Positions 1 through 11,064 of a stretch of DNA of 64,000 bases are shown here, piece after piece. Each line of letters starts with the position of its first letter. The stretch's first letter is position 1. The notes beneath the pieces were generated by a model that did not search any database, was not told the origin of the DNA, and worked only from the letters and a program-made list of their open reading frames with translations. The DNA comes from an uncultured Opitutales bacterium (GTDB taxonomy: Bacteria; Verrucomicrobiota; Verrucomicrobiia; Opitutales; Intestinicryptomonadaceae), in contig CALXNZ010000007.1 of the NCBI GenBank assembly GCA_944389885.1, forward strand, positions 31,568-95,567. The letters are read 5' to 3'. A program made the position numbers and the translations under genes.

Positions 1-1777
1 CGCCAAGAGAATTATAATCACACCCGACGGTGAACTGCCAAAGAAATCCGGAGGCGCTTTCAAATCGGATTCCGCAAAGGGAGTGTTCGTGTACGAGCTG
101 CGCAAGTTTATGCGCTCGAACGCCTGCACATGCTTTAATCAAAAGCCCGTGGTAAAGAAGGGGCAGTCTGTGAAGAAAGGGACTGTTTTAGCCGACGGCG
201 CCGCCACCGACGGCGGGGAATTGGCTCTCGGTAAAAACGTTTTGGTGGCGTTCATGCCGTGGAACGGATATAACTTTGAAGACGCGATATTGCTGTCGGA
301 AAAGCTCATTAAAAACGACGTGTTCACCTCGATACACATTGAGGAGTACGATGTCACCGCCCGCGACACCAAGCTTGGGCCCGAAGAAATCACGCGCGAT
401 ATTCCGAACGTGGGCGACGAAGCCTTAAAAAATCTCGACCGCAACGGCGTAATAAGAGTTGGAGCCGAAGTGAAACCCGGCGACATACTCGTTGGCAAGA
501 TTACTCCCAAAAGCGAAACTGAACTGGCTCCGGAAGAAAAGCTCTTGCGCGCGATATTCGGAGAGAAGGCTGCCGACGTAAAAGATACCTCCCTGATAGT
601 TCCGTCCGGAGTCAAGGGGATTGTGATGGACGTAAAAGTTTCGACAAAGTCGGAGCACGAGAACGAAAAGGTGAATCTCAGCGATTTGCGCCGCCGCACG
701 CGCAAGATAAACGAAGAGCATCGCGCCCAGTCGGACAAGTTGCGCGACGAGCTTACGGAATCGTTGTCGAACGTTCTCCTCGGCGAGAAGATTCCCCTTG
801 ATGTCCGCAACAGCGAGACCGGGGAAGTGATAATTCCCGCCAACAGGAAAATCACCAAGACACTCTTGAGAAGGATAGCGGCGATATCAAAGAATATCGA
901 CATAGATCCTTCGCCTGTGCGCATAAAGATAATGGATATCATCGAGGGCTACCAGCGCAAGTTCGACGAGATTGAAAATGAGCGCGCCCGCAAGGTGGAC
1001 TCCATAGAGAGCGGCGAGGGTTCCGACCAGAATGTAATAAAGAGCGTGAAGGTTTACATAGCCACCAAGCGCAAGATACAGGTTGGAGACAAAATGGCAG
1101 GCCGCCACGGAAACAAAGGCGTGGTTGCGCGCATAGTTCCCGAGGAAGATATGCCTTATCTGCCCGACGGCACTCCCGTCGAGATATGTCTGAATCCTAT
1201 GGGCGTTCCCAGCCGAATGAACGTTGGGCAGGTTTTGGAAACCCACTTGGGTTGGGCTTGCAAAAAGCTCGGCTTGAAAGTGGCGACGCCAATTTTTGAC
1301 GGAATAAGCGAAAAAGATATTCGCAGCTATCTCAAAAACTCCGGAATGCCGGAAAGCGGAAAAATACGCTTGCTCGACGGTTTGACCGGAGAGTATTTCG
1401 ACCAGGAGGTCGTGGTGGGCTACATATATATGATGAAGCTCAACCACCTTGTCGCCGACAAGATACACGCCCGAGCGGTTGGGCCTTACAGCCTTATTAC
1501 GCAGCAACCTTTGGGCGGCAAGGCCCAGTACGGCGGCCAAAGGTTCGGGGAAATGGAAGTTTGGGCTTTGGAAGCGTATGGAGCAGCCTATGTATTGCAA
1601 GAGCTGCTTACGGTCAAGAGCGACGACGTCCAGGGAAGAACCCGAATATACGAGCAGCTGGTAAAAGGCGACAGCTCCTTGCAGGCGGGTACGCCGCAGT
1701 CGTTCAACGTTCTGATGAAGGAAATGCAAGGGCTCTGCCTCGACATAAAACCGGAAGTCACCGACGTCCAGCTGTAA
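1..1777 (+). CDS. rpoB: RNA polymerase beta subunit, C-terminal part (5' end outside window)
   Basis: This is the 3' part of the gene for the second-largest RNA polymerase subunit, which forms half of the active-site cleft. The frame is open from base 2 (first full codon), so the coding region starts upstream of the window; 591 codons are visible. Recognisable beta motifs include [19 protein letters not shown], the active-site region [11 protein letters not shown], the [10 protein letters not shown] block, and the C-terminal [19 protein letters not shown] and [11 protein letters not shown] clamp segments. The stop at 1775-1777 is followed after 21 bases by rpoC, which has its own Shine-Dalgarno sequence, the standard rpoBC arrangement. 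A GTG at 83 could be taken as a start but lies inside the conserved protein. Nothing in the visible part looks degenerate. Confidence 0.97.
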   Translation, partial: AKRIIITPDGELPKKSGGAFKSDSAKGVFVYELRKFMRSNACTCFNQKPVVKKGQSVKKGTVLADGAATDGGELALGKNVLVAFMPWNGYNFEDAILLSEKLIKNDVFTSIHIEEYDVTARDTKLGPEEITRDIPNVGDEALKNLDRNGVIRVGAEVKPGDILVGKITPKSETELAPEEKLLRAIFGEKAADVKDTSLIVPSGVKGIVMDVKVSTKSEHENEKVNLSDLRRRTRKINEEHRAQSDKLRDELTESLSNVLLGEKIPLDVRNSETGEVIIPANRKITKTLLRRIAAISKNIDIDPSPVRIKIMDIIEGYQRKFDEIENERARKVDSIESGEGSDQNVIKSVKVYIATKRKIQVGDKMAGRHGNKGVVARIVPEEDMPYLPDGTPVEICLNPMGVPSRMNVGQVLETHLGWACKKLGLKVATPIFDGISEKDIRSYLKNSGMPESGKIRLLDGLTGEYFDQEVVVGYIYMMKLNHLVADKIHARAVGPYSLITQQPLGGKAQYGGQRFGEMEVWALEAYGAAYVLQELLTVKSDDVQGRTRIYEQLVKGDSSLQAGTPQSFNVLMKEMQGLCLDIKPEVTDVQL

Positions 1778-1798
1778 TTCAATAGGAAGGTATTTTTT

Positions 1799-4700
1799 AT
1801 GGAAGAAAGCAATGCCAACACAAATCAGGCGCGCGATATACTCGGTTTCGACAACGAAGCCGGATTCGATTGCGTCTCCATTGGAATAGCGTCTCCCGAT
1901 ACTATTCGCGCGTGGTCGCACGGCGAAGTCAAAAACCCAGAGACAATAAATTATCGCACGTTTAAGCCCGAACCGGGAGGACTTTTCTGCCAGAGAATAT
2001 TCGGCCCTATACGCGACTACGAGTGCGCATGCGGAAAGTATAAGCGCATACGCTTTAAGGATCAAGTTTGCGATCGCTGCGGAGTGGAGGTGACAACTTC
2101 CCGCGTCCGCCGCGAACGCATGGGGCACATAGAGCTCGCCGTTCCGGTTTCGCATATTTGGTTCCTGAAGAGCATGCCAAGCCGTCTCGGGCTCATGCTC
2201 GACATGACTGCAAAGGCCCTTGAAAGCGTCATCTATTATGAACGCTATGTGGTGATCGACCCTATGAACACGTCGTTCACCTATATGCAGTTTCTGACAG
2301 ACGCGGAATATCAGGCCGCCATTGACGCCGGCGACGAATTTGTGGCAAAGATGGGGGCTGAAGCTGTCCGCGATTTGCTGGCGAAAATCGACCTGCAAAA
2401 AATGGAGGCCGAGCTTGAGGAACAGATGCAGGCTACCCGCTCCAAACAGATAAAGAAAAAGCTCTCAAAACGCTTAAAGCTGGTGCAGGGCTTTATCTCA
2501 AGCGGAGCCCGCCCCGAATGGATGATATTGGAAGTGCTTCCGGTTATTCCGCCGGATTTGCGTCCGCTTGTGCCCCTTGAGGGCGGCAGGTTCGCCACCA
2601 GCGACCTCAACGACCTCTATCGCAGGGTGATAAACCGCAACAACCGTTTGCGGGCCCTCATGCAAATGAAGACTCCCGACGTCATTATCCACAATGAAAA
2701 GCGCATGCTGCAGGAGTCTATCGACGCGTTGTTCGACAACGGCCGCCACGGGCGCCCGGTCACCGGCGCTGGGAATAGGGCGCTCAAGAGCATTTCCGAT
2801 ATGCTCAAAGGCAAACAGGGACGTTTCCGCCAGAATCTACTCGGAAAGCGTGTGGACTATTCTGGGCGTTCCGTGATTGTCATAGGTCCGGATTTGAAAT
2901 TGCATCAGTGCGGGCTTCCGAAGAAAATGGCTCTTGTGCTTTTCGAGCCCTTTATAATACGCCGCCTGAAGGAACTTGGCTTCGTCCATACAGTGCGCAG
3001 CGCGCGCAAGATGATAGAGAAGAAGTCGCCGGAAGTCTGGGATATTCTCGAGGAGGTGACCGAAGGGCACCCCGTCATGCTAAACAGGGCGCCGACTCTG
3101 CACAGGCTCTCAATCCAGGCATTTGAACCCGTGCTGATAGAGGGCGACGCAATACGTCTGCATCCCCTGGTTTGCGCCGCTTACAATGCGGACTTCGACG
3201 GCGACCAGATGGCGGTTCATGTCCCGCTTTCTCTCGAGGCGATAATGGAGGCAAAATTGTTGATGTTGGCAAGCAACAACATATTTTCGCCATCTTCCGG
3301 CAAGCCGATTTTGACGCCTTCGCAAGACATCGTATTGGGCGTTTACTATCTTACTTACGAGCCGAGCCTTAAGAAAGAAAAAGGAGATAGAGTTCCGATT
3401 TTAACTTCTGTAAAAGAGGTGGAGGCCGCGCAGGCGGAGGGAATGCTGCATTGGCACGATTGGATTGACTTTGTAAATCCGGATTTCGGCAAGGAAACCA
3501 TTTACGGCGACCCCAAGAAAAGGCTTATCCGCACGACTGTCGGCCGCGTCATATTCAACACTATCTGGCCCGACAAGATGGGATTCGTCAACTTCAGTGT
3601 TCCCAAAGGCAAGCTTGGCGACTTGATTCTCAATACGTTTAAGATTTGCGGACGTTCCGATAGCGCGCCCGTACTGGATAAGATGAAGGCTCTCGGATTC
3701 AGGACCGCGACTCTCGCAGGTATTTCGATAGGGATAGGCGACATGAATATTCCCCAAGAGAAGTACGGCATAATATCCGAGGCTCGCGCTAAAATTAAGA
3801 CCGTAGAGAGCGAGTACAGAAAGGGTACCATAACTAAGGGCGAACGCTCCAACAAAGTTATAGACATTTGGAATGTCGCAACTGAGGAAATCGCAAAGAA
3901 AGCATTTGAAAATCTTGCGAGAGTTCCGGAAAAGACATACGGGCGCCAGCACATCAATCCTGTATATGTATTGATGGACTCCGGAGCCAGAGGAAACAAG
4001 GCGCAGGTGAGGCAGCTCTGCGGAGCCCGCGGCCTCATGGCAAAGCCGAACGGAGAAATTATCGAACGTCCGATATTGTCGTCATTCCGCGAAGGATTGA
4101 GCGTGCACGAGTATTTCATATCCACGCACGGGGCGCGTAAAGGTTTGGCCGATACCGCCTTGAAAACCGCGGACGCTGGCTACATGACGAGAAAGCTTTG
4201 CGACGTTGCCATGGACGTCATAATAACCGAGGAGGACGACGGCAACCGCAACGGCATCTGGAAAGAGGCCATATACGATGGCGACGATGAAATCGTATCG
4301 CTTTTCGACCGCATAGTGGGGCGCTGCTCCAGCGACGACGTCCGCAATCCCGCAAATCCCGACGAGATAGTAATACATTCCGGAGAGCTGATAACCGAAG
4401 CTATGGCAAAACGCGTTAACGCATTGGGCATAGAGAGGGTAAAAGTAATGAGCCCGCTCACCCACTTGAAGCGCAACGCCATTCCGGCTAAGGCTTACGG
4501 CATAGACCCGTCAACGCAAAAGCTTGTTGAACGTGGCACGGCAGTCGGCATAATAGCCGCGCAGTCAATCGGAGAGCCGGGCACGCAGCTGACCATGAGA
4601 ACCTTCCACGTAGGCGGTGTAGCGCAGTCCGTAAAGGCTCCTGAAATAAGGGTGAGGAATGCCGGCACCATAAGGTTTGACGACCTCCGCACGGTGGCCA

Positions 4701-5950
4701 TAGGCGAAAAAGCTCATGTAGTGCTGAATAAAACCGGCCATATACAGATACTCGACGAGGAGGGAAAACCAATAGAAGATTACGCGATAGTAGCGGGCTC
4801 CCTCATATCCGCCGACGACGGCGAGGCTGTTAAAAAAGGACAGCTTCTCGCCCAGTGGGACCCCCACAATATTCCGATTTTGGCCGATAAAGAAGGCGTG
4901 GTGGAATTCCGCGACATGATAGACGGCCTGACTTATCGCAGCGAATTGGATCCGTCAACCGGCAGGCACACGATTACCATAGCCGACCACAAGGAAGACT
5001 TGAATCCGACAGTTGCGATAGTAGATCCGAAGACGAAGAAGGAAATTTCACTTCAAGCCATACCTACTGGAGCGCAGGTTGTCGTGGCGAACGGGGACAA
5101 GATAAAGCCCGGCACTATGATAGCAAAAACTCCGCGCTCTGCGGCGAAGACGCAGGATATTACCGGTGGTTTGCCGCGCGTAGCCGATCTGTTTGAGGCC
5201 CGCAGGCCCAAGGAAGTTGCGGAAATGGCCCGCAGCGACGGAATAGTCAAGATGGCGGGAACGCGCCGCAAGAAGAAGCTGCTCAAGATAGTGCCTAAGG
5301 GGGCGGCAAATGACGAAGGAGCCGAAGAGCATCTCATTTCCTCGAACAAGCGCATAACCGTTCAGGACGGCGACGAAGTAAAGAAAGGCCAACTCTTGAC
5401 CGAAGGCGGGGCCGATCCGAGCGAGATTCTCGAAGTAATGGGAATAAACGCCGTTCAGGAATACATACTGAGAGAGATACAAAAAGTGTATCGCTCGCAA
5501 GGTGTCACCATTAACGACAAACACATAGAAGTAATAGCTTCGAGAATGTTGCGCAAAGTTCGCGTGGTCGAACCTGGCGACTCAGATTTCTTCTGGGGCC
5601 AGCAGGTTGACAGGTACGAATTCATGGAGACTAACGACAGTATTGTCGAAGCCGGCGGAAAGCCCGCAACCGGAGAGCCCATACTCTTGGGTATAACCAA
5701 GGCGAGCTTGGAGACGGAAAGCTTCATAAGCGCCGCGTCCTTCCAAGAGACGACAAGGGTCTTGACAGAGGCTGCGACCCTCGGCAAGAAAGACGATTTG
5801 TCGGGATTCAAGGAAAATGTCATAATGGGAAATCTCATTCCCGCCGGCACAGGCCTTGCAGCGTACCGCAAGCTAAAGGTGAATGCCGTGGCTCCGGAAT
5901 TGGATATAACCCAACCCGCGCCGGAATCGGAGGAGGCTCCCAACGCTTAA
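1799..5950 (+). CDS. rpoC: RNA polymerase beta' subunit lacking the second zinc site
   Basis: 1383 residues, full length. RpoC carries the catalytic magnesium and completes the core enzyme. The catalytic loop NADFDGDQM is at residues 463-471, with its three aspartates. The N-terminal zinc site is intact (C76, C78, C91, C94). The trigger-loop and bridge-helix region is recognisable ([19 protein letters not shown]). The second zinc ribbon is gone: the usual DCG is DDG (about residue 817), and the usual C-x6-C-x2-C block after SPLT reads [13 protein letters not shown] (about residues 889-901), with no cysteine. The start ATG is 8 bases after AGGAAGG. A stem-loop follows the stop, then rpsL. The family assignment is certain. 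Zinc loss is read directly; its consequence is inferred. Confidence 0.98.
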   Translation: MEESNANTNQARDILGFDNEAGFDCVSIGIASPDTIRAWSHGEVKNPETINYRTFKPEPGGLFCQRIFGPIRDYECACGKYKRIRFKDQVCDRCGVEVTTSRVRRERMGHIELAVPVSHIWFLKSMPSRLGLMLDMTAKALESVIYYERYVVIDPMNTSFTYMQFLTDAEYQAAIDAGDEFVAKMGAEAVRDLLAKIDLQKMEAELEEQMQATRSKQIKKKLSKRLKLVQGFISSGARPEWMILEVLPVIPPDLRPLVPLEGGRFATSDLNDLYRRVINRNNRLRALMQMKTPDVIIHNEKRMLQESIDALFDNGRHGRPVTGAGNRALKSISDMLKGKQGRFRQNLLGKRVDYSGRSVIVIGPDLKLHQCGLPKKMALVLFEPFIIRRLKELGFVHTVRSARKMIEKKSPEVWDILEEVTEGHPVMLNRAPTLHRLSIQAFEPVLIEGDAIRLHPLVCAAYNADFDGDQMAVHVPLSLEAIMEAKLLMLASNNIFSPSSGKPILTPSQDIVLGVYYLTYEPSLKKEKGDRVPILTSVKEVEAAQAEGMLHWHDWIDFVNPDFGKETIYGDPKKRLIRTTVGRVIFNTIWPDKMGFVNFSVPKGKLGDLILNTFKICGRSDSAPVLDKMKALGFRTATLAGISIGIGDMNIPQEKYGIISEARAKIKTVESEYRKGTITKGERSNKVIDIWNVATEEIAKKAFENLARVPEKTYGRQHINPVYVLMDSGARGNKAQVRQLCGARGLMAKPNGEIIERPILSSFREGLSVHEYFISTHGARKGLADTALKTADAGYMTRKLCDVAMDVIITEEDDGNRNGIWKEAIYDGDDEIVSLFDRIVGRCSSDDVRNPANPDEIVIHSGELITEAMAKRVNALGIERVKVMSPLTHLKRNAIPAKAYGIDPSTQKLVERGTAVGIIAAQSIGEPGTQLTMRTFHVGGVAQSVKAPEIRVRNAGTIRFDDLRTVAIGEKAHVVLNKTGHIQILDEEGKPIEDYAIVAGSLISADDGEAVKKGQLLAQWDPHNIPILADKEGVVEFRDMIDGLTYRSELDPSTGRHTITIADHKEDLNPTVAIVDPKTKKEISLQAIPTGAQVVVANGDKIKPGTMIAKTPRSAAKTQDITGGLPRVADLFEARRPKEVAEMARSDGIVKMAGTRRKKKLLKIVPKGAANDEGAEEHLISSNKRITVQDGDEVKKGQLLTEGGADPSEILEVMGINAVQEYILREIQKVYRSQGVTINDKHIEVIASRMLRKVRVVEPGDSDFFWGQQVDRYEFMETNDSIVEAGGKPATGEPILLGITKASLETESFISAASFQETTRVLTEAATLGKKDDLSGFKENVIMGNLIPAGTGLAAYRKLKVNAVAPELDITQPAPESEEAPNA

Positions 5951-5960
5951 TGGCGCGTCA

Positions 5961-5996
5961 ACGCTTTCGCCCCGCAAAGCGGGCGAAAGTGTTTTG
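5961..5996 (+). terminator. Stem-loop after rpoC, possible terminator
   Basis: CTTTCGCCC (5964-5972) pairs with GGGCGAAAG (5981-5989), extended by three outer pairs, with a short loop and then GTTTTGA. The T-run is short, so termination may be partial and rpsL may also be read from upstream. Confidence 0.5.
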
Positions 5997-6047
5997 AGCT
6001 TTAGTAAAGCCGCTTTTTCAAAAAATAAAAAAAACAAAATAAAAAAC

Positions 6048-6107
6048 TTGCCAAAGATGAACGGAAAGCTACTTTCCTACATCTTTCCCTTTAAATAGAC
6101 ACAAAAT
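6048..6107 (+). promoter_or_regulatory. Putative promoter and leader of the str operon
   Basis: TTGCCA (6048-6053), 16-base spacer, TACTTT (6070-6075). The same TACTTT-type -10 follows the TTGACA upstream of the gene at 42055. The leader then holds GGAAAG (6063-6068) that can pair with either TTTCC copy downstream. There is no Shine-Dalgarno sequence before the rpsL ATG. This is a pattern match only. Confidence 0.4.
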
Positions 6108-6491
6108 ATGCCAACGATTAATCAGTTAGTTCGCAAGCCGCGCCGTCTTGTAAAGACTAAGACGAAGGCCCCTGCGTTAAAGTCAAATCCGTTTCGCCGC
6201 GGAGTTTGCGTGCAGGTTATGACCCGTACGCCTAAGAAGCCCAATTCGGCCATAAGAAAGGTTGCGAAAGTTCGCCTGACCTCGGGCTACGAAGTTATAG
6301 CATACATTCCCGACGAAGGCCATTCTCTGCAGGAACACAGTGTAGTTCTCGTGCGCGGCGGCCGTGTCAAGGACCTTCCTGGCGTTCGCTATCACATAGT
6401 TCGCGGCCCCTTGGATTGCATGGGCGTGGAAAAACGTCGCCGCAGCCGTTCCAAATACGGGGTAAAGCGTCCAAAACAGGCCAAGAAATAA
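6108..6491 (+). CDS. rpsL: 30S ribosomal protein S12
   Basis: 127 residues. S12 sits at the decoding centre of the small subunit and controls accuracy. The universal loop TPKKPNSA is at residues 41-48 and the second decoding loop [10 protein letters not shown] is present, both with the wild-type lysines whose mutation gives streptomycin resistance in other bacteria. The protein ends with a basic KRPKQAKK tail. It opens the str operon (rpsL-rpsG-fusA). The ATG has no Shine-Dalgarno sequence; the leader is A/T-rich, unlike the next gene. Length and order are typical, and there is no doubt about identity. Confidence 0.98.
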   Translation: MPTINQLVRKPRRLVKTKTKAPALKSNPFRRGVCVQVMTRTPKKPNSAIRKVAKVRLTSGYEVIAYIPDEGHSLQEHSVVLVRGGRVKDLPGVRYHIVRGPLDCMGVEKRRRSRSKYGVKRPKQAKK

Positions 6492-6511
6492 ATTGAACAA
6501 AGGCAGATAAC

Positions 6512-6985
6512 ATGTCACGCAGACACAGAGCTGAAAAAAGAGAACGCGCGGCAGACTCGCGCTACAAGAGCCCATTGGTGAGCCACCTTATAAATATGGT
6601 GATGAAGCGCGGAAAAAAGACCGTTGCAGAACGCATAGTTTATTCGGCGATAGAGCGCGTTAGCGAAAAACTTGAAAAGGGAGATCCGATAGACCTGCTC
6701 CTCGGGGCGCTCGAAAATATCAGGCCCAAGCTTGAGGTCAAAAGCCGCAGGGTCGGTGGAGCTACCTATCAGGTTCCGGTAGAGGTATCCTTTGACAGAC
6801 AGCAGACGCTGGCTTATCGTTGGTTGATAGAGGCGGCCGGGAACAGAAAAGGTATGCCGATGTCGGAAGCTCTGGCTGCCGAATTGGTCGACGCCTATAA
6901 CAATACGGGCGCTGTTGTGAAGAAACGCGAAGACGTGCATAAGATGGCGCAGGCAAACAGGGCCTTTGCCCATCTGCGTTGGTAA
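6512..6985 (+). CDS. rpsG: 30S ribosomal protein S7
   Basis: 157 residues. S7 is the primary assembly protein of the 30S head and contacts the E-site tRNA and mRNA exit. The N-terminal SRRHRAEKR, the conserved GGATYQVPVEV core segment and the C-terminal AQANRAFAHLRW match the family throughout. AAAGG lies 8 bases before the ATG, so translation follows rpsL with a normal ribosome binding site, 20 bases after its stop. fusA follows at 25 bases. In other bacteria S7 represses the str operon; no mimic of its rRNA site was identified here. Confidence 0.98.
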   Translation: MSRRHRAEKRERAADSRYKSPLVSHLINMVMKRGKKTVAERIVYSAIERVSEKLEKGDPIDLLLGALENIRPKLEVKSRRVGGATYQVPVEVSFDRQQTLAYRWLIEAAGNRKGMPMSEALAAELVDAYNNTGAVVKKREDVHKMAQANRAFAHLRW

Positions 6986-7009
6986 ACTCAGGATATCGGG
7001 CTACACACC

Positions 7010-9166
7010 ATGGAATTATCTCCTAAAAATTCTCCGAACAGACCAAAGCCGCTCGAATATACGAGAAATATCGGTATTTCCGCCCATATAGACGCCGGCA
7101 AGACAACCTGTTCAGAACGCATACTGTTTTATAGCGGCGTCGTCCACAAGATAGGCGAAGTCCACGAAGGCAGCGCCACTACCGACTGGATGGAGCAGGA
7201 ACGCGAGCGAGGAATAACCATAACTTCTTCCGCAATCAGCTGCCATTGGACCACAAAGAAAGGGCCGTTTGCGAACATAGAGCATCAGATAAATCTCATA
7301 GACACTCCCGGACACGTTGACTTTACCGCGGAAGTGGAGCGTTCCCTGAGGGTGCTCGACGGAGCCGTTGCGGTATTTTGCGCGGTGGCGGGAGTTCAGC
7401 CGCAGTCGGAGACTGTTTGGAGGCAAATGAACAAATACCACGTTCCCCGCATAGCCTTCATAAACAAAATGGATAGAACCGGCGCCGACTTTTATGGAGC
7501 GGTTGAAGATATAAAGACAAAGCTTGAGGGAAATCCCCATCCGTTATATCTGCCCATAGGCGCCGAAGACAAATTTAAGGGCCTTATAGACCTCGTTTCA
7601 ATGAAGGCCTATATCTACGACGAGAACGACCCTATGGGGGTTAAGTTCGATACCGTAGAGATTCCCGCCGAATACAAAGAGAAAGCCGAACAATACAGGG
7701 CCGAATTGATAGAGGCGGTGGCAGATTTTGACGACGCAATAATGGAGCGTTTCCTCGAAGGTGAAACAAACTTTACGGAGGACGAAATTCGCATAGGAAT
7801 CCGCAAGGCCACGATGTCGCTGAAATTTGTGGGAGTCATACCCGGGTCGGCGTTTAAGAATAAGGGCGTGCAAATGTTGATGGATTCCGTTGTGGATTAT
7901 CTACCGAGCCCTCTCGACGTTCCTCCGATAAGGGCCTATGGTGAGAATGACGAAGACACGCCGTCGCTGGAAATAGTTTCCGACGACTTTGCCCCGACAA
8001 CCGCTTTGGCCTTTAAACTCTGGAGCGATCCGTTTATAGGCAAACTCGTGTTCATACGCGTATATAGCGGATGCGTCAAGAAGGGCATGCAGATTTACAA
8101 TCCGCGCAGCCGCAAGCTCGAGCGCATATCGAGGCTGGTGATAATGAAGGCCGACAAGCGCGACGATATAGAGGAGGCATACTCCGGTTCCATCTGCGCG
8201 ATAATAGGGGCTAAAGATATAGTGACGGGCGATACCTTGTGCGAAAAAGACCACGAAGTTCGCCTCGAGCCCCCGACTTTCCCGGAACCGGTTATATCCA
8301 TGAGCATAGAGCCCAAGAGCAAGGCGGACCAGGAGAAGCTTTCAATAGGCCTGCAGCGCCTCGCCGAAGAGGATCCGACATTTGTTGTGACGACTGATCA
8401 GGATACCGGCCAAACCCTCATTTCCGGTATGGGCGAACTGCATCTCGACATCATTCGCGACAGGCTTTTCCGCGAATTCAAGGTGGAAGCCGACGCAGGA
8501 AAGCCGCAGATAGCATACCGCGAGACGATAACAGCCCCCGCCGACGGAGTTGGGAAATTCGTCAGGCAGTCCGGAGGAAGAGGCCAATACGGGCATGCGG
8601 AGATCAAAATCGAGCCGTTGGAAAAAGGCAAGCACTACGAATTTGTCAACGAGATTGTCGGCGGCGTAATCCCGAAGGAATACATAAAGCCTACGGAAGA
8701 GGGTATAAAAGAAGCTATGCTGAACGGCGTAGTGGCGGGCTATCCGGTTGTCGATGTGAAAGTGCGGTTGGTATTTGGCTCCTTCCACGAGGTTGACTCT
8801 TCTGAAATGGCATTCAAAATGGCGGGAATTTTCGCGTTCAAAGACGCGATGAAGAACGCATCGCCAATATTGTTGGAGCCGATAATGAAGGTTGAAGTGA
8901 CCACGCCCGACGAGTATCAAGGCGACATAATGGGCGATATAAATCGCCGCCGCGGCCAGATACAGGGCATGGAGAGCAAGGGGAATGTCACCACGATAAA
9001 GGCGACGATACCGTTGGAGACCATGTTTGGATACGCAACGGACATTCGCTCGCTGTCGAGCGGAAGGGCTTCGTATTCGATGGAGCCGAGCCACTTTGAG
9101 CAGGTTCCGAATGCCGTGTTAAAGCAGGTTCAAGAAGGCGTTGCCAAGAAGGCAGCAAGAAGATAA
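7010..9166 (+). CDS. fusA: Translation elongation factor G
   Basis: 718 residues, normal for EF-G, the GTPase that drives translocation of tRNA and mRNA. The P-loop AHIDAGKTT is at residues 25-33. The switch regions follow ([17 protein letters not shown]), as does the NKMD specificity motif. Domains II-V run to the C-terminal [15 protein letters not shown] segment. It is third in the str operon. The Shine-Dalgarno sequence is weak: CAGGA lies 17 or more bases upstream of the ATG. The EF-Tu gene that usually follows is absent, and rpsJ comes next after 17 bases. This is the housekeeping type of EF-G rather than a paralogue, judging by length, motifs and position. Confidence 0.97.
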   Translation: MELSPKNSPNRPKPLEYTRNIGISAHIDAGKTTCSERILFYSGVVHKIGEVHEGSATTDWMEQERERGITITSSAISCHWTTKKGPFANIEHQINLIDTPGHVDFTAEVERSLRVLDGAVAVFCAVAGVQPQSETVWRQMNKYHVPRIAFINKMDRTGADFYGAVEDIKTKLEGNPHPLYLPIGAEDKFKGLIDLVSMKAYIYDENDPMGVKFDTVEIPAEYKEKAEQYRAELIEAVADFDDAIMERFLEGETNFTEDEIRIGIRKATMSLKFVGVIPGSAFKNKGVQMLMDSVVDYLPSPLDVPPIRAYGENDEDTPSLEIVSDDFAPTTALAFKLWSDPFIGKLVFIRVYSGCVKKGMQIYNPRSRKLERISRLVIMKADKRDDIEEAYSGSICAIIGAKDIVTGDTLCEKDHEVRLEPPTFPEPVISMSIEPKSKADQEKLSIGLQRLAEEDPTFVVTTDQDTGQTLISGMGELHLDIIRDRLFREFKVEADAGKPQIAYRETITAPADGVGKFVRQSGGRGQYGHAEIKIEPLEKGKHYEFVNEIVGGVIPKEYIKPTEEGIKEAMLNGVVAGYPVVDVKVRLVFGSFHEVDSSEMAFKMAGIFAFKDAMKNASPILLEPIMKVEVTTPDEYQGDIMGDINRRRGQIQGMESKGNVTTIKATIPLETMFGYATDIRSLSSGRASYSMEPSHFEQVPNAVLKQVQEGVAKKAARR

Positions 9167-9183
9167 TTTAAAAGAGCACAAAA

Positions 9184-9492
9184 ATGGCTACTCAGAGAAT
9201 AAGAATAAAACTCAAGGGCTACGATTTCCGCACGATAGACCAGAGCGCAAGCGATATAGTAGAAACGGCAAAGCGCACGGGAGCGAGAGTTTCGGGGCCC
9301 GTACCTATGCCGACCAAAATCGAGAAGTTTTCGGTCAATCGTTCGGTGCATGTGAACAAGAAGAGCATGGAACAGTTTGAGCTTCGCACCCACAAGCGCT
9401 TGATAGATATAATAGACCCGACGGTGAACACCGTCGACGAGCTCAAGAAGCTCAATCTGCCGTCCGGCGTTGACATTTCAATCAACGTCTAA
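9184..9492 (+). CDS. rpsJ: 30S ribosomal protein S10
   Basis: 102 residues, full length. S10 is a 30S head protein and, as NusE, a partner of NusB/NusG in transcription antitermination. The family signature is clear ([17 protein letters not shown], then [25 protein letters not shown] and a C-terminal SGVDISINV). It lies 17 bases after fusA and reads as the end of the str operon. It is separated from rplC, its normal neighbour, by 284 non-coding bases with a promoter-like site, so the usual S10 operon is split here. Only a purine-rich AAAAGAG precedes the ATG. Confidence 0.97.
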   Translation: MATQRIRIKLKGYDFRTIDQSASDIVETAKRTGARVSGPVPMPTKIEKFSVNRSVHVNKKSMEQFELRTHKRLIDIIDPTVNTVDELKKLNLPSGVDISINV

Positions 9493-9776
9493 GGGCGTTT
9501 TTAACAGAAAATCATTTACCGCAAATAGCGCGAGCGTCTCGAAGTTGCGGTGCTTTAAAATAATTGGCACCACGAACCGAGACACTTGCGCAGTATTTGT
9601 TAAAAAATTTTTTAATACAAAAAAATTTGTTGACAGGGCAGTAAATTAAACCACTATACGACTCTTTCTACGAATTTTTAATTCACAGCAAAATAACACA
9701 ACTAACGCAGGTTTCAACGGAGGCCTCCAAGAAGGGAAAATAACCCCCAATTGCGGAATCCACCTGCCTCTTAGCT
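9493..9776 (+). promoter_or_regulatory. Intergenic region with promoter-like site and structured leader before rplC
   Basis: This is 284 non-coding bases between rpsJ and rplC. A perfect TTGACA lies at 9630-9635; the -10 candidates are ACTATA (9653-9658, 17-base spacer) or TATACG (9655-9660, 19-base spacer). The inferred transcript leader is about 110 bases. It holds GCAGGT (9707-9712) able to pair with ACCTGC (9762-9767), enclosing the palindrome GGAGGCCTCC (9719-9728) and a GGG/CCC pair. The rplC start has no Shine-Dalgarno sequence; the only GGAGG is 53 bases upstream, inside this fold. A weaker ACCGCAA/TTGCGGT stem is at 9518-9551. A regulatory role is inferred. Confidence 0.5.
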
Positions 9777-10418
9777 ATGAGCCAAATACTAATAGGAAAA
9801 AAACTGGGCATGACCCAGATTTTCGACGGGGGCAACAACCTTGTCGCGGTGACCGTGGTAGAAGCGGGTCCGTGCCCCGTCACGCAAGTAAAAACAGCTC
9901 AGAGCGACGGTTATGAAGCCGTGCAAATCGGCTTCGGGGCGCAAAAAGAACAGCGCATGACAAAACCTGAACTCGGGCACCTAAAAAAAGCGGGAGTGAG
10001 CCCCGTGACGGAATTGATGGAATTTCGCGTTGAGAATGCGTCCGAGTACAAGCCCGGCGATGTTCTCACGGTGGAAAAATTTTCCGAAGGCCAGATGGTC
10101 GATATCATAGGGACCACAAAAGGGCGCGGATTTGCCGGAGTAATGAAGCGTTATAACTTCGCCGGCCAGCCCCAAACTCACGGCCACATGATGCATCGCC
10201 GTCCCGGATCGGTGGGCTGCCGCCAGACCCCCGGACACGTTTACAAGGGAAGGAAAATGCCGGGCCATATGGGCCAAGTGCGCTGCACTACCCAGAACCA
10301 CCCAATAGTGAAGATTCTCGGCGATAAAAATATCCTTCTGATAAAGGGAAGCCTGCCCGGAGCCAAAGGCGACATAGTAGTAGTGCGTCCCGCAAAGAAA
10401 GCCAAACAAGCTAAATAA
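9777..10418 (+). CDS. rplC: 50S ribosomal protein L3
   Basis: 213 residues. L3 is an early assembly protein of the 50S subunit, with a long loop reaching towards the peptidyl transferase centre. The start IGKKLGMTQIF and the central loop HMMHRRPGSVGCRQTPG are diagnostic; the loop is followed by KGRKMPGHMG. It is the first gene of the split S10 operon and starts without a Shine-Dalgarno sequence, after the leader described separately. rplD follows at 14 bases. The ATG is fixed by the conserved N-terminus, so the absent ribosome binding site is not a start-choice error. Confidence 0.97.
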   Translation: MSQILIGKKLGMTQIFDGGNNLVAVTVVEAGPCPVTQVKTAQSDGYEAVQIGFGAQKEQRMTKPELGHLKKAGVSPVTELMEFRVENASEYKPGDVLTVEKFSEGQMVDIIGTTKGRGFAGVMKRYNFAGQPQTHGHMMHRRPGSVGCRQTPGHVYKGRKMPGHMGQVRCTTQNHPIVKILGDKNILLIKGSLPGAKGDIVVVRPAKKAKQAK

Positions 10419-10432
10419 GGAATCGCGACATC

Positions 10433-11062
10433 ATGAAACTAAAAGTTTACACGAAAGACGGTTCGAGCTTTACAGAGGAAGAATTTGAAAATATTCCCCA
10501 GTTTGAAGGCGAAAAAGGGCTCGTCGCGCTAAAAGAAACGCTTGTGGCTTATCAGGCGAACGCGAGGCAGGGCAACGCTTCCACGCTCGACTATGGACAC
10601 GTCAGCGGCACATGCCGCAAGCCCTTTAAACAAAAGGGAGGCGGCCGCTCGAGGCACGGCACGACAAAGAGTCCGATACATCGCGGCGGAGCCGTGGTGT
10701 TCGGGCCAAAACCGCGCGATTGGTCAAAGAAAATCAACCGCAGAGTAAAAGCTTTGGCTTTCTCGCGGGCGCTCTTTGACAGATGCGCGGACAATTCGAT
10801 TTGCGTAATCGAACAGTTTGAGGCGTCGGAACCTAAGACGAAGATTGTATCGTCAATGCTCGGAAAGATAAAGCCCGAGGGAAAAGTGCTTTTGATAGAC
10901 GACGTTTTTGAGGATAAATTTGTTTTGGCGGGACGCAACATAGCCCGCGTAAACTTCTGCGAAACAAATTCGCTGAGTGCAATGGAGCTTGTGCGCTTTG
11001 ACAATATTATCGTAAGCCGCAAGGGATTGGATACCGTAATAGCCCGCGCAAACAAGGATTAA
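10433..11062 (+). CDS. rplD: 50S ribosomal protein L4
   Basis: 209 residues. L4 lines the peptide exit tunnel; in some bacteria it also represses the S10 operon. The conserved tunnel loop is visible (TLDYGHVSGTCRKPFKQKGGGRSRHGT, roughly residues 43-69), as is the VFGPKPRDWSKKINRRVK segment. AAGGA precedes the ATG. It is packed tightly between rplC and rplW (2-base gap to rplW), consistent with one transcript. The loop residues linked to macrolide resistance lie in a conserved-looking stretch. Confidence 0.96.
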   Translation: MKLKVYTKDGSSFTEEEFENIPQFEGEKGLVALKETLVAYQANARQGNASTLDYGHVSGTCRKPFKQKGGGRSRHGTTKSPIHRGGAVVFGPKPRDWSKKINRRVKALAFSRALFDRCADNSICVIEQFEASEPKTKIVSSMLGKIKPEGKVLLIDDVFEDKFVLAGRNIARVNFCETNSLSAMELVRFDNIIVSRKGLDTVIARANKD

Positions 11063-11064
11063 CA

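Noticed and set aside
887..2398. 503-residue minus-strand open frame across rpoB/rpoC
   Set aside because: It is antisense to two strongly conserved genes, has no recognisable domain and arises from their codon use.
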